DNA of 64,000 nt from Cellulomonas_A sp047229345 (GTDB taxonomy: Bacteria; Actinomycetota; Actinomycetes; Actinomycetales; Cellulomonadaceae), in contig NZ_JBFTER010000012.1 of assembly GCF_047229345.1 (NCBI RefSeq), positions 1 through 64,000 of the forward strand, in the 5' to 3' direction. Shown here piece after piece: positions 51,901 to 59,173 of this stretch (positions are counted from its first letter, which is position 1; each line of letters begins with the position of its first letter). Under the pieces are notes generated by a model that had not been told where the DNA came from, made no database searches, and saw only the letters and a program-made list of their open reading frames with translations. Position numbers and translations under genes: made by a program.

Positions 51901-53163
51901 GTGCTCACCTGGCCGGCCCCGCAGATCCCGCAGCTCCCCGGCCGAGGCGGCCCCGTCCGCGTGCGTGACACGTCGAGCGGCGAGCTCGTGGTCGCGGCGC
52001 CGGGGGAGTCGGCGACGCTGTACGTGTGCGGCATCACGCCGTACGACGCGACCCACCTCGGTCACGCCGCCACGTACGTGGCGTTCGACCTGCTCGTCCG
52101 GGCGTGGCGCGACGCCGGGCAGCGCGTGCGGTACGCGTCCAACGTCACGGACGTCGACGACCCCCTGCTCGAGCGCGCCGCGGCGACGGGCGTCGACTGG
52201 CGCGACCTCGCCGTCGAGCAGACGACCCTCTTCGCGGACGACATGACCGCTCTCGGCGTCGTCCCGCCCGACGCCTACACGGGTGCCGTCGAGTCGATCC
52301 CGGCCGTCGCCGGTGCCGTCGAGGCGCTGCTCGCGGCCGGCGCCGCCTACCGGGCCGGCGTCCCGGACGCGTCGGGCGAGGGTGCGGGCGACGTCTACGC
52401 GGACCTCACGGCCGACCCGTCGCTCGGGGGCGTCGCCGGACTCCCGCGGCCCGAGATGCTCGCCCTGTTCGCCGAGCGCGGGGGAGACCCCGACCGGCCC
52501 GGCAAGCGCGACCCGCTCGACCCGCTGCTGTGGCGCTCCGCGCGCCCCGGGGAGCCCGCCTGGGACGGGGGCGTGCTCGGCCCGGGACGGCCCGGCTGGC
52601 ACATCGAGTGCGCGGTGATCGCACGCGACAGCCTCGGGCTGCCCTTCGACGTGCAGGGCGGCGGCTCGGACCTGCGGTTCCCGCACCACGAGATGAGCAC
52701 CTCGCACGCGCGCCTGCTCGACTCCGGGCACGGCGCGCGCACCCACGTGCACGCCGGGATGGTCGGGCTCGACGGCGAGAAGATGAGCAAGTCGCGCGGC
52801 AACCTCGTCCTCGTCTCCCGGCTGCTCGCGCAGGGCGTCGACCCCATGGCCGTGCGCCTCGCGCTCCTCGCGCACCACTACGCCGAGGACTGGGAGTGGA
52901 CCGACGCCGGGCTCGAGCAGGCACAGGCCCGGCTCGAGCGCTGGCGCTCCGCCGTCTCGGGCAACGGCGGTCCCGCCGCGGACGCGACGCTCACGGCGGT
53001 CCGTGCGGCTCTGGCCGACGACCTCGACGCACCGGCGGCGCTGCGGTACGTCGACGCGTGGGCCGACCTGTCGATCGCCCAGGGGAGCACCGACGACGCG
53101 GTCGAGGGCGCCCCGGGCGTGATCGCGCGCGCGGTCAACGCGCTGCTCGGCATCCGGCTCTAG
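51901..53163 (+). CDS. mshC: MshC, cysteine:1D-myo-inosityl 2-amino-2-deoxyglucopyranoside ligase
   Basis: 420 residues. A CysRS-like fold: VCGITPYDATHLGHAATYVAFDLL (class I HIGH region), zinc-binding and cysteine pocket, GWHIECAVIA, KMSKS loop in GEKMSKSRGNLVLVS, HHYAEDWEW. It joins cysteine to GlcN-Ins in mycothiol synthesis. A true CysRS would be longer and carry a tRNA-binding domain; this one lacks it. PAC2 follows, converging. Confidence 0.96.
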   Translation: MLTWPAPQIPQLPGRGGPVRVRDTSSGELVVAAPGESATLYVCGITPYDATHLGHAATYVAFDLLVRAWRDAGQRVRYASNVTDVDDPLLERAAATGVDWRDLAVEQTTLFADDMTALGVVPPDAYTGAVESIPAVAGAVEALLAAGAAYRAGVPDASGEGAGDVYADLTADPSLGGVAGLPRPEMLALFAERGGDPDRPGKRDPLDPLLWRSARPGEPAWDGGVLGPGRPGWHIECAVIARDSLGLPFDVQGGGSDLRFPHHEMSTSHARLLDSGHGARTHVHAGMVGLDGEKMSKSRGNLVLVSRLLAQGVDPMAVRLALLAHHYAEDWEWTDAGLEQAQARLERWRSAVSGNGGPAADATLTAVRAALADDLDAPAALRYVDAWADLSIAQGSTDDAVEGAPGVIARAVNALLGIRL

Positions 53164-53165
53164 CG

Positions 53166-53252
53166 GCCCGCCCGTGCCGTTGCCGCCGGGGCGCTGGCCG
53201 CCCGTGCCGCGGTCGCCGGGACGCTAGCCGCCCGTGCCGCGGTCGCGCCGGC
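53166..53252. repeat. About three 30-bp tandem copies spanning the mshC/PAC2 gap
   Basis: Units starting at 53166, 53196 and 53226 share GCCCGTGCCG-type cores (about 26 of 30 positions for the first two). The third unit contains the PAC2 stop codon (CTA at 53224-53226, minus strand) and last codons. So the intergenic gap looks like duplicated PAC2 3' end. Confidence 0.75.
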
Positions 53253-54090
53253 GCAGGTAGCGCTCGAACTCCTGCGCGATCGCCTCGCCGCTCGCCTCGG
53301 GCAGCTCCGCGGTGTCCTTGGCCTCCTCGAGCTGGCGCACGTACTCGGCGATCTCGGTGTCCTCGTGCGCGAGCTCGTCGACGCCGTGCTGCCACGCCGC
53401 GGCGTCGTCGGGCAGCTCGCCGAGCGGGACGGGCTCGCCGAGCAGCTGCTCGAGGCGCGTGAGCAGCGCGAGGCTGGCCTTGGGGCTCGGCGGGTGGGCG
53501 ACGTAGTGCGGCACGGCGGCCCAGAGCGACAGCGCGCGCATGCCCCGCGCCGCGGCCTCCTGCTGGAGCACGCCCACGATGCCCGTCGGGCCCTCGTAGC
53601 TGTTCGGCTCGATGCCCAGCAGCTCGCGCACGTCCGCGTCGTCGCTCGTCGTCGTCACGGGGATCGGACGCGTGTGCGGGACGTCCGCGAGCAGCGCGCC
53701 GACCGTCACGACCGTCTTCACCCCGAGGCCCGCGGCGATGTCGAGCAGCTCGGTGCAGTAGCGCCGCCAGCGCATCGACGGCTCGATGCCGTGCACCAGC
53801 ACGACCTTCCGGCCCGTGCGCGGCGCGGTCGCCACGGCCACCGCAGTCGTGGGCCACGTGATCTCGCGGCGCCCGTCCGCGCCGGTGCCGACCACGGGGC
53901 GGTTCACCTGGAAGTCGTGGTACTCCTCGGGGTCGAGCTCGTCGACCTGCACGGCACCCCACGACTCGTGCACGTGCTCGAGCGCCTGGGTCGCGGCCGA
54001 GCCGGCGTCGTTCCAGCCCTCGAAGGCCGCGAGCAGGATGGTCTCGCGGGGCGGGAGGTCGTGGGGACGCTGCTGCTCCTGCTCGGTCAT
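53224..54090 (-). CDS. PAC2-family protein
   Basis: 288 residues. FEGWNDAGSAATQALEHVHESWGA, VLVHGIEPSMRWRRYCTELLDIAAGLGVKTVVTVGALLADVPHTRPIPVTTTSDDADV and ALSLWAAVPHYVAHPPSPKASLALLTRLEQLLG are typical of PAC2/actinobacterial Rv2125-like proteins, which resemble proteasome assembly chaperones. Function in bacteria unsettled. TACGCT 6 nt before ATG 54090 supports this start. Confidence 0.92.
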   Translation of the reverse strand: MTEQEQQRPHDLPPRETILLAAFEGWNDAGSAATQALEHVHESWGAVQVDELDPEEYHDFQVNRPVVGTGADGRREITWPTTAVAVATAPRTGRKVVLVHGIEPSMRWRRYCTELLDIAAGLGVKTVVTVGALLADVPHTRPIPVTTTSDDADVRELLGIEPNSYEGPTGIVGVLQQEAAARGMRALSLWAAVPHYVAHPPSPKASLALLTRLEQLLGEPVPLGELPDDAAAWQHGVDELAHEDTEIAEYVRQLEEAKDTAELPEASGEAIAQEFERYLRRRDRGTGG

Positions 54091-54096
54091 CTGCCC

Positions 54097-54102
54097 AGCG
54101 TA
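54097..54102 (-). promoter_or_regulatory. -10 element of PAC2 gene (leaderless)
   Basis: TACGCT on the minus strand, 6 nt before ATG 54090. Confidence 0.5.
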
Positions 54103-54104
54103 GG

Positions 54105-54528
54105 GTGCGTGCGCGGCGAGGGCTCGCGACGCCCGGGCGTGGCGTCCGGCCCGCCGGCGCTCCTGGCCGGGCGCGTGAGACGGCCCGGAGGGCGCTCAAC
54201 GAGCGGCGGTCCGGGTCCAGAACGCGACCACGGCCTCGGCCCGACGGCGCCGCGCGACCCGCCTCCGCGCCGGGTGCGGGTGCGGGTGCGACGGCGGCGG
54301 CGTGCGCCGACGTCCTGGCGGCGGTGCACGGAGGCTCATGTCTCGGGCGCGTGGTCCCGCCTCAGGCTGTGCGGCAACCCCGACTGCCGCTGGGCGTACT
54401 GCGACTCCTCGCCCAACCGCTCGGGACGCTGGTGCGCGATGGGGGAGTGCGGCGACGTGATGAAGGCGCGTGCGTACCGCCGGCGGGCGCGAGCCGGCGC
54501 CGGCCCGCAGGACGGTCAGGTGCCGTAG
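54105..54528 (+). pseudogene. Decayed CGNR zinc-finger (ABATE/CGNR) gene
   Basis: In one frame, ARETARRALNERR...PDGAARPASAPGAGAGATAAACADVLAAVHGG resembles the middle of CGNR proteins. The zinc finger continues in the +1 frame from about 54350: AWSRLRLCGNPDCRWAYCDSSPNRSGRWC then MGECGDVMKARAYRRR. The N-terminal ABATE domain is missing, a frameshift lies near 54335-54355, and the family-naming CGNR motif is now CGDV. No start or promoter is seen. It ends overlapping the TetR gene stop by 13 nt. Confidence 0.65.
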
Positions 54529-55094
54529 CGCAGCCCGTCGACGACGAGGTCGAGCAGGCGCCGGACCTGCGTGTCCCACTCGGGGCCGTCGGGCACGAGC
54601 CACACCCCGCTCATCGCGAGCATGACGTCCTTCGCGTCGACGTCCGAGCGGACCGAGCCCTCGGCGCGGCACGCGTCGAGCAGCACGGTGAGCGCCCCGA
54701 TCAGGCGGGTGCGCGTCTGGTCGAAGAGCGGGGAGTCCGAGCCGACCGCGTTGCGCAGCGCACCGCCCAGGCCGCGCTTGGTGGCCGCGTAGCCGACGAA
54801 CCTGGCGACCCACGCGCGGAAGCCGTCCAGTGCCGGTCCGTCGCCGCCGACCAGGAGCGGAGCCGCGTCGCACAGCTCCTCGACCTCGTGCCGGTAGACG
54901 GCCTCGATGAGCGCGTCGCGGTTGGGGAAGTGTCGGTACAGCGTGCCGATGCCGACACCGGCGCGCTCGGCGATCGCCTCGAGCGGGACGTCGACGTCCT
55001 TGGTCAGGACCTCGGCGGCGACCCCGAGCAGGCGCTCGCGGTTGCGTCGGGCGTCGGCGCGCAGCGGTCGGTCCGCGGCGGGAGTGGTCGGCAC
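54516..55094 (-). CDS. TetR/AcrR-family regulator
   Basis: 192 residues. The N-terminal HTH reads RLLGVAAEVLTKDVDVPLEAIAERAGVGIGTLYRHFPNRDALIEAVYRHEVEEL, a textbook TetR recognition helix. The C-terminal ligand domain contains GYAATKRGLGGALRNAVGSDSPLF..., typical of a group linked to transcriptional control of stress or antibiotic genes. Divergent from the VOC gene, with two CGGAGG-NN-CCTCCG palindromes between. Autoregulation and control of the VOC gene are likely. Confidence 0.93.
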   Translation of the reverse strand: MPTTPAADRPLRADARRNRERLLGVAAEVLTKDVDVPLEAIAERAGVGIGTLYRHFPNRDALIEAVYRHEVEELCDAAPLLVGGDGPALDGFRAWVARFVGYAATKRGLGGALRNAVGSDSPLFDQTRTRLIGALTVLLDACRAEGSVRSDVDAKDVMLAMSGVWLVPDGPEWDTQVRRLLDLVVDGLRYGT

Positions 55095-55104
55095 AGCTCT
55101 CCTC

Positions 55105-55134
55105 TTGCTAATCGGAGGAGCCTCCGGTTAGTGT
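55105..55134 (+). promoter_or_regulatory. Promoter of the VOC gene
   Basis: -35 TTGCTA (55105-55110) and -10 TAGTGT (55129-55134) with an 18-nt spacer (TTAGTG would give 17). The spacer is occupied by the first TetR palindrome. Confidence 0.5.
55108..55131. promoter_or_regulatory. TetR operator 1
   Basis: CTAATCGGAGG (55108-55118), AG, CCTCCGGTTAG (55121-55131): ten of eleven pairs match. The core CGGAGG-NN-CCTCCG is shared with operator 2. It overlaps the promoter. Confidence 0.85.
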
Positions 55135-55144
55135 CGTCAGTGGA

Positions 55145-55162
55145 AACGGAGGTTCCTCCGTT
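55145..55162. promoter_or_regulatory. TetR operator 2
   Basis: AACGGAGG (55145-55152), TT, CCTCCGTT (55155-55162): perfect arms. Its centre is 34 bp from that of operator 1, about three helical turns, so two dimers could bind on the same face. Confidence 0.85.
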
Positions 55163-55225
55163 CCAGGGTACGCAGCCCGCTGCCGCACGTCCACATGGTG
55201 CGCCCACCCCGACGACGGAGGCACG

Positions 55226-55861
55226 ATGACCACCACGACGACTCGCCCGACGAGGACCGCCCGCACTGCGACGACCGGCCGCACTGCGGAGACCGCCCGT
55301 ACTACTGCGGCGAACGCCCGCACTGCGGCGAACGCCCGCACTGCGACGAACGCCGGCACTGCGGCGAACGCCCGCACTGCGGCCGCCGCGCGCCCCACGA
55401 ACGCCGTCGGACGCGCGGCCACCGCTGCCGACGCGGCGACCGCCGCCCGCGCGACGTACGCCCCCGCGTCCGCCGGCTCCGCGACACGCGAACCGGCGCG
55501 CACCGCGTCGGGCCCGGCCTTCCACGGGCTCGCCTACGACGCGTTCGACGCGCGGGCTACCGCCGAGTTCTGGGCCGCGGTCCTCCGGGCCGAGGTCGCC
55601 CCGGGGGCGAGCGCGCTCCACGCGGAGCTGGTCGACGGCTCCGCGGTCGGGCTGCCCCGCCTCGTCTTCCGCCAGGTGACGGACGGCCGCGAGCTGCGCA
55701 CGCCCGTGCACCTGCAGCTCACGACCGGCGACCTGGACGGCGAGGTCCGCCGGCTCCAGGGGCTCGGCGCCCGCCGGCTCGGCGGACTGACCGCGGGCGG
55801 GCGTCGCTCCGTGACGCTCGCCGACCCGGAGGGCAACGCGTTCGACCTCGTCGCCGCCTGA
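55226..55861 (+). CDS. VOC/glyoxalase-like protein with repeat-rich N-terminus
   Basis: 211 residues from ATG 55226 (GGAGGCACG upstream). Residues 1-95 are Ala/Thr/Arg-rich, built from about seven TAxNAR-like hexapeptides encoded by 18-bp repeats. Residues 96-211 form a glyoxalase/bleomycin-resistance fold: FHGLAYDAFDARATAEFWAAVLRAEVAPG, VFRQVTDGRE, VHLQLTTGDLDGEVRRLQGLGARRL, SVTLADPEGNAFDLVAA. The substrate is unknown. The TetR pairing suggests a response to a toxic small molecule. Confidence 0.8.
   Translation: MTTTTTRPTRTARTATTGRTAETARTTAANARTAANARTATNAGTAANARTAAAARPTNAVGRAATAADAATAARATYAPASAGSATREPARTASGPAFHGLAYDAFDARATAEFWAAVLRAEVAPGASALHAELVDGSAVGLPRLVFRQVTDGRELRTPVHLQLTTGDLDGEVRRLQGLGARRLGGLTAGGRRSVTLADPEGNAFDLVAA
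55262..55390 (+). repeat. 18-bp coding tandem repeat (seven units)
   Basis: Units of the form CGCACTGCGGCGAACGCC start at 55262, 55280, 55298 (21 bp), 55319, 55337, 55355 and 55373. All stay in frame. Alternative frames of the same DNA read Cys/His-rich, but those frames lack start and context. Confidence 0.85.
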
Positions 55862-56018
55862 CCGGCCGCCCGCCCGCGCTTCCTCCCGTCGCGCCGCCCG
55901 GGCCCGTCCGGTGCGGCGACCGGGGCGCGGCGTCGCCCTCGGCGCTGCGCACCGTCCGCCCGCCGACGGGCTCCTGTGCGCTCGACCACACCAGCCGGTC
56001 GTCCCCGCGCGCGGCAGC

Positions 56019-56024
56019 TAGCCT
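56019..56024 (+). promoter_or_regulatory. -10 element of HAD gene (leaderless)
   Basis: TAGCCT, 6 nt before GTG 56031. Confidence 0.5.
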
Positions 56025-56030
56025 CGATCG

Positions 56031-56816
56031 GTGCGCACCACCGTGGTGCGCGGCGTCGATCGGAGCCCCGTCTTGACCTCCCAGCCTGGCAGCGCGACAG
56101 CGAGTCGAACCCCCTCAGCAGCGCCTCCGCTGCCCGCGGCGGTGCTCTGGGACATGGACGGCACCCTCATCGACACCGAGCCGTACTGGATGAGCGCGGA
56201 GACCGAGCTCGTCGAGGCTCACGGCGGCGTGTGGACCCGTGAGGACGCGCTCGCGATGGTGGGCAGCTCGATGGCGGTGTGCGCGCGGACCCTGCGGTCG
56301 CGCGGCGTGGCGCTGCCCGACGAGGAGATCAGCGGGTTCCTCAACGCGCGCGTCGCGGCCGGCGTGGCGGCGGGGATCCCGTGGCAGCCGGGCGCACGTG
56401 AGCTGCTCGACGCGCTCGTCGCCGCGGGCGTGCCGCTCGCGCTCGTGACGTCGTCGTTCGCCGAGCTCGCCGAGCCGTTCGCGCGCGCCGTCGGCGTGTT
56501 CGACGTCGTCGTCAGCGGCGACGAGGTCACGCACCCCAAGCCCCACCCCGAGCCGTACCTGACGGCGGCCGCGCGGCTCGGTGTCGACGTCCGGGAGTGC
56601 GTCGCGGTGGAGGACTCGCGATCGGGCGTCGCCTCCGCGCACGCAGCGGGTGCACGGGTCCTGGCGGTCCAGGTGCTCGCCCCGGTCGAGCCGCTCGACG
56701 GGGTGAGCATCACCGGGTCGCTGGCCTCGGTGTCCCTCGACGTGCTCGCGGCGATCAGCGGCGGCCAGGTCGTCGACCTGCGCGGCGGCGCCACGGCGGC
56801 GCCCGCCGAGGTCTAG
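56031..56816 (+). CDS. HAD-IA family hydrolase (phosphatase)
   Basis: 261 residues. Motif I D41-M-D43-G-T in VLWDMDGTLIDTEPYW (both catalytic aspartates), motif II LALVTSSFAEL, motif III with the Lys in HPKPHPEPYL, motif IV VAVEDSRSGVASAHAAGA. A beta-phosphoglucomutase/phosphatase-type HAD; substrate unknown. The unusual 35-residue N-terminal leader is supported by TAGCCT before GTG 56031. Converges with the RecB-like gene, overlapping by 4 nt. Confidence 0.92.
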   Translation: MRTTVVRGVDRSPVLTSQPGSATASRTPSAAPPLPAAVLWDMDGTLIDTEPYWMSAETELVEAHGGVWTREDALAMVGSSMAVCARTLRSRGVALPDEEISGFLNARVAAGVAAGIPWQPGARELLDALVAAGVPLALVTSSFAELAEPFARAVGVFDVVVSGDEVTHPKPHPEPYLTAAARLGVDVRECVAVEDSRSGVASAHAAGARVLAVQVLAPVEPLDGVSITGSLASVSLDVLAAISGGQVVDLRGGATAAPAEV

Positions 56817-57955
56817 GCGGGCGGCGACCCCGCGCCGGACGCCCCGGTGGCGGGGGAGCCCGAGAGGGTCTGTGCCCCGCCGACGGGGACCGGCTCGACC
56901 GCCGCCTCCGCGGCGGAGCGGGAGCCCGACGGGACGACGCCGAGCACCAGCTCGACCGCCCCCTCCGGAACCTCGGGCGCCGTGCCGCCGAACGCCGGGC
57001 ACCGGTCCTTGAACGAGCACCACCCGCACAGCTTCGACGGGCGCGGGCGCCACTCGCCGGACCGCGCGGTGTCCTCGATGCCGGCCCAGATCGAGCGGAC
57101 CCGCTGCTCGAACGTGACCATCTCCGCCTCGCTCGGCGCGTGCCGCACGATCTGCTGGTCACCGAGGTAGACGAGCTGCAGCAGCGCGGGCAGCACACCT
57201 CGCTCGCGCTGGATCACGTACGCGTAGAACCGCATCTGGAACAGCGCGGAGCTCTCGAACCCCGGCCGCGGTGAGCGGCCGGTCTTGTAGTCGACGACGC
57301 GGACCATGCCGTTCGGGGCCACGTCGATGCGGTCGACGATGCCGCGCAGCTGCGGGCCGTCCTCGAGCTGCGTGCGGACCATGAGCTCGCGCTCGCGGGG
57401 CTCGAGCCGGTTCGGGTCCTCGAGCGTGAAGTACGTGTCGAGCAGCGTGCCCGCGCTCGCGAGCCACTCGGTGCGCTCCGCGTCGGAGGCGAACAGCTCC
57501 CGGTACGCCGGCGACTCCTCGAGGAGCGCCGCCCACTGGCCGTCGACCATCGCGCGCGCCGCCGCGGGCGTGCGCTCCCCGGCGGGCAGGTCGTAGAGCC
57601 GCTCGAGCACCGCGTGCACCAGCGTGCCGCGTGCGGCGGCCGGGCTGGCCGGCTCGGGCAGCTTGTCCACGACGCGCAGGCGGAAGAGCAGCGGGCACTG
57701 CAGGAAGTCGTTGGCCCGTGACGGCGACAGCCCGGGCACGGAGCGACGCTCGGCCTGTGCCGGCACCTCGGTGTCCGTCGCGACGATCCCCGCCGTCTCG
57801 GCGTCGCCGATGGTCTCGGGGCCACCGACGCCACCGGAGGACGCGACGCCACCGGGGGACGCGGCGCCGTCGGCCACCTCGGCCGTGACCCCCTCGGGCG
57901 CGGCGGACGGCGCAGCGAGGTCGGCCGCGTCGAGCTCGGTCAGGTCGGTCGTCAC
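56813..57955 (-). CDS. RecB-family nuclease (PD-(D/E)XK, Fe-S)
   Basis: 380 residues. A disordered N-terminus of about 75 residues precedes the nuclease domain: LSPSRANDFLQCPLLFRL (Cys87), GTLVHAVLERL (His), GIVDRID, VVDYKTG (catalytic D..K), and the C-terminal CGWCSFKDRC cysteines forming, with Cys87, a 4Fe-4S site as in AddB/Cas4. An actinobacterial orphan RecB nuclease (Rv2119-like); role in DNA repair inferred. GTG 57955 is 6 nt after TAGGCT. Confidence 0.9.
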   Translation of the reverse strand: MTTDLTELDAADLAAPSAAPEGVTAEVADGAASPGGVASSGGVGGPETIGDAETAGIVATDTEVPAQAERRSVPGLSPSRANDFLQCPLLFRLRVVDKLPEPASPAAARGTLVHAVLERLYDLPAGERTPAAARAMVDGQWAALLEESPAYRELFASDAERTEWLASAGTLLDTYFTLEDPNRLEPRERELMVRTQLEDGPQLRGIVDRIDVAPNGMVRVVDYKTGRSPRPGFESSALFQMRFYAYVIQRERGVLPALLQLVYLGDQQIVRHAPSEAEMVTFEQRVRSIWAGIEDTARSGEWRPRPSKLCGWCSFKDRCPAFGGTAPEVPEGAVELVLGVVPSGSRSAAEAAVEPVPVGGAQTLSGSPATGASGAGSPPA

Positions 57956-57961
57956 GGCACG

Positions 57962-57967
57962 AGCCTA
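57962..57967 (-). promoter_or_regulatory. -10 element of RecB-like gene
   Basis: TAGGCT on the minus strand, 6 nt before GTG 57955. Its hexamer matches the divergent site at 57992. Confidence 0.5.
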
Positions 57968-57991
57968 GGCGGCCCCACCGACACGACGACC

Positions 57992-57997
57992 TAGGCT
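57992..57997 (+). promoter_or_regulatory. -10 element of M50 peptidase gene
   Basis: TAGGCT, 7 nt before GTG 58005. Only 49 bp separate the two divergent start codons. Confidence 0.5.
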
Positions 57998-58004
57998 GGC
58001 GGGC

Positions 58005-59162
58005 GTGAGCAGCGCAGAGCGTCGGCAGGGCACCCAGGGCTGGGTCGTGGGCCGGGCCGCCGGCGCGCCGGTCGTCGTCACCCCGAGCTGGCTGCTCGCA
58101 GCCGTGGTGCTCACCGCGGCGTTCGCCCCGACGATCCAGGCCCGGGCACCGCAGCTCGGTGGGCTCACGTGGGTCGTGGCCGGCGGGTTCGTCGTCATGC
58201 TGTTCGTCTCGGTCTTCGTCCACGAGCTCGCGCACGGCTTCGTCGCGCGCGCCCGCGGCCAGGTCGTCCGCGAGTTCGCACTGACCCTCTGGGGCGGGCA
58301 CACCGCGTTCGGCGGCGCCGCGCCGACCCCGGCGACGAGCGCCCTCGTGGCCGTCGTCGGCCCGCTCGCGAACGTCGCGATCGCCGCCGTGTGCTGGGTC
58401 GCCGCCCAGGCGGTGCCGTCGTCGGGCCTGCTCGGGATGCTGCTCTGGGCCGGCGCGTTCTCCAACGGCTTCGTGGCGGTCTTCAACCTCGTGCCCGGTC
58501 TGCCGCTCGACGGTGGGCGCGTGCTCGAGGCGCTCGTCTGGCGCCTCACGGGCGACCGGCACACCGGCACCGTCGCCGCCGGGTGGGCCGGTCGCGTCGT
58601 CGCCGTCGGCGTGCTCGCGTGGGCGCTCGCCCTGCCCCTGCTCGACGGCACGAGGCCGTCGCTGTTCACCGTCGGCTGGGCCGGGCTCGTCGGGGCGTTC
58701 CTGTGGAGCGGGGCGAGCGGGGCGATCCGCGAGGGTCGCACCGGGCGCCGGCTCGATCTCGTCACCGTCGAGAGCGTCGGGCTCCCCGCGACGGTCGTCC
58801 CCGCCGGCGCGACCCTCGCGGACGCCGACCGCGCCCGGAGCGCCGCCGGGGTCGACGACGTCGTGCTCGTCTCGCCCGAGGGCCGTCCGGAGGCGTACGT
58901 CGACCGGGCCGCCGCTGCCGGGGTGCCGTCCGAGCGGCGCGCGGCGACCCCCGTCGCGGCCGTCGCCGTCGTGCTGCCGCCCGGCGCCGTCGTCGACGGG
59001 ACGCTGCGCGGGGCCGAGCTGGTCGGGGCCGTGGGGCACGCCACCCGCCTCTCGCCCGTGCTGGCGGTCGTCGCCGACGGGCGCGTCACGGCGCTCGTGC
59101 GGGCCACCGACGTCGTCGCGGCGCTGCGCCACGTGGGCCCGGGCGCCGCGGCGCGCTCCTAG
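58005..59162 (+). CDS. Site-2 protease (M50) with CBS-like tail
   Basis: 385 residues. Membrane segments flank H73-E-L-A-H77 (VHELAHGFVARA), the zinc site, and the second-ligand motif NLVPGLPLDGGRVLEAL (Asp near 169). The C-terminal 150 residues form a CBS-pair-like cytoplasmic region (LVTVESVGLPATVVP...). S2P enzymes cleave anti-sigma factors or remnant signal peptides in the membrane. The stop TAG forms part of the trmI -10 TAGACT. Confidence 0.92.
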   Translation: MSSAERRQGTQGWVVGRAAGAPVVVTPSWLLAAVVLTAAFAPTIQARAPQLGGLTWVVAGGFVVMLFVSVFVHELAHGFVARARGQVVREFALTLWGGHTAFGGAAPTPATSALVAVVGPLANVAIAAVCWVAAQAVPSSGLLGMLLWAGAFSNGFVAVFNLVPGLPLDGGRVLEALVWRLTGDRHTGTVAAGWAGRVVAVGVLAWALALPLLDGTRPSLFTVGWAGLVGAFLWSGASGAIREGRTGRRLDLVTVESVGLPATVVPAGATLADADRARSAAGVDDVVLVSPEGRPEAYVDRAAAAGVPSERRAATPVAAVAVVLPPGAVVDGTLRGAELVGAVGHATRLSPVLAVVADGRVTALVRATDVVAALRHVGPGAAARS

Positions 59163-59165
59163 ACT
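59160..59165 (+). promoter_or_regulatory. -10 element of trmI overlapping a stop codon
   Basis: TAGACT begins at the TAG stop of the M50 gene and lies 8 nt before GTG 59174. Confidence 0.5.
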
Positions 59166-59173
59166 CGACCCTC

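Noticed and set aside
55195..56076. Cys/His-rich repeat protein in another frame of the VOC repeats
   Set aside because: The GERPHC-like repeats are striking, but the frame has no ribosome-binding site and crosses the VOC gene; the VOC frame ends in a recognisable domain.
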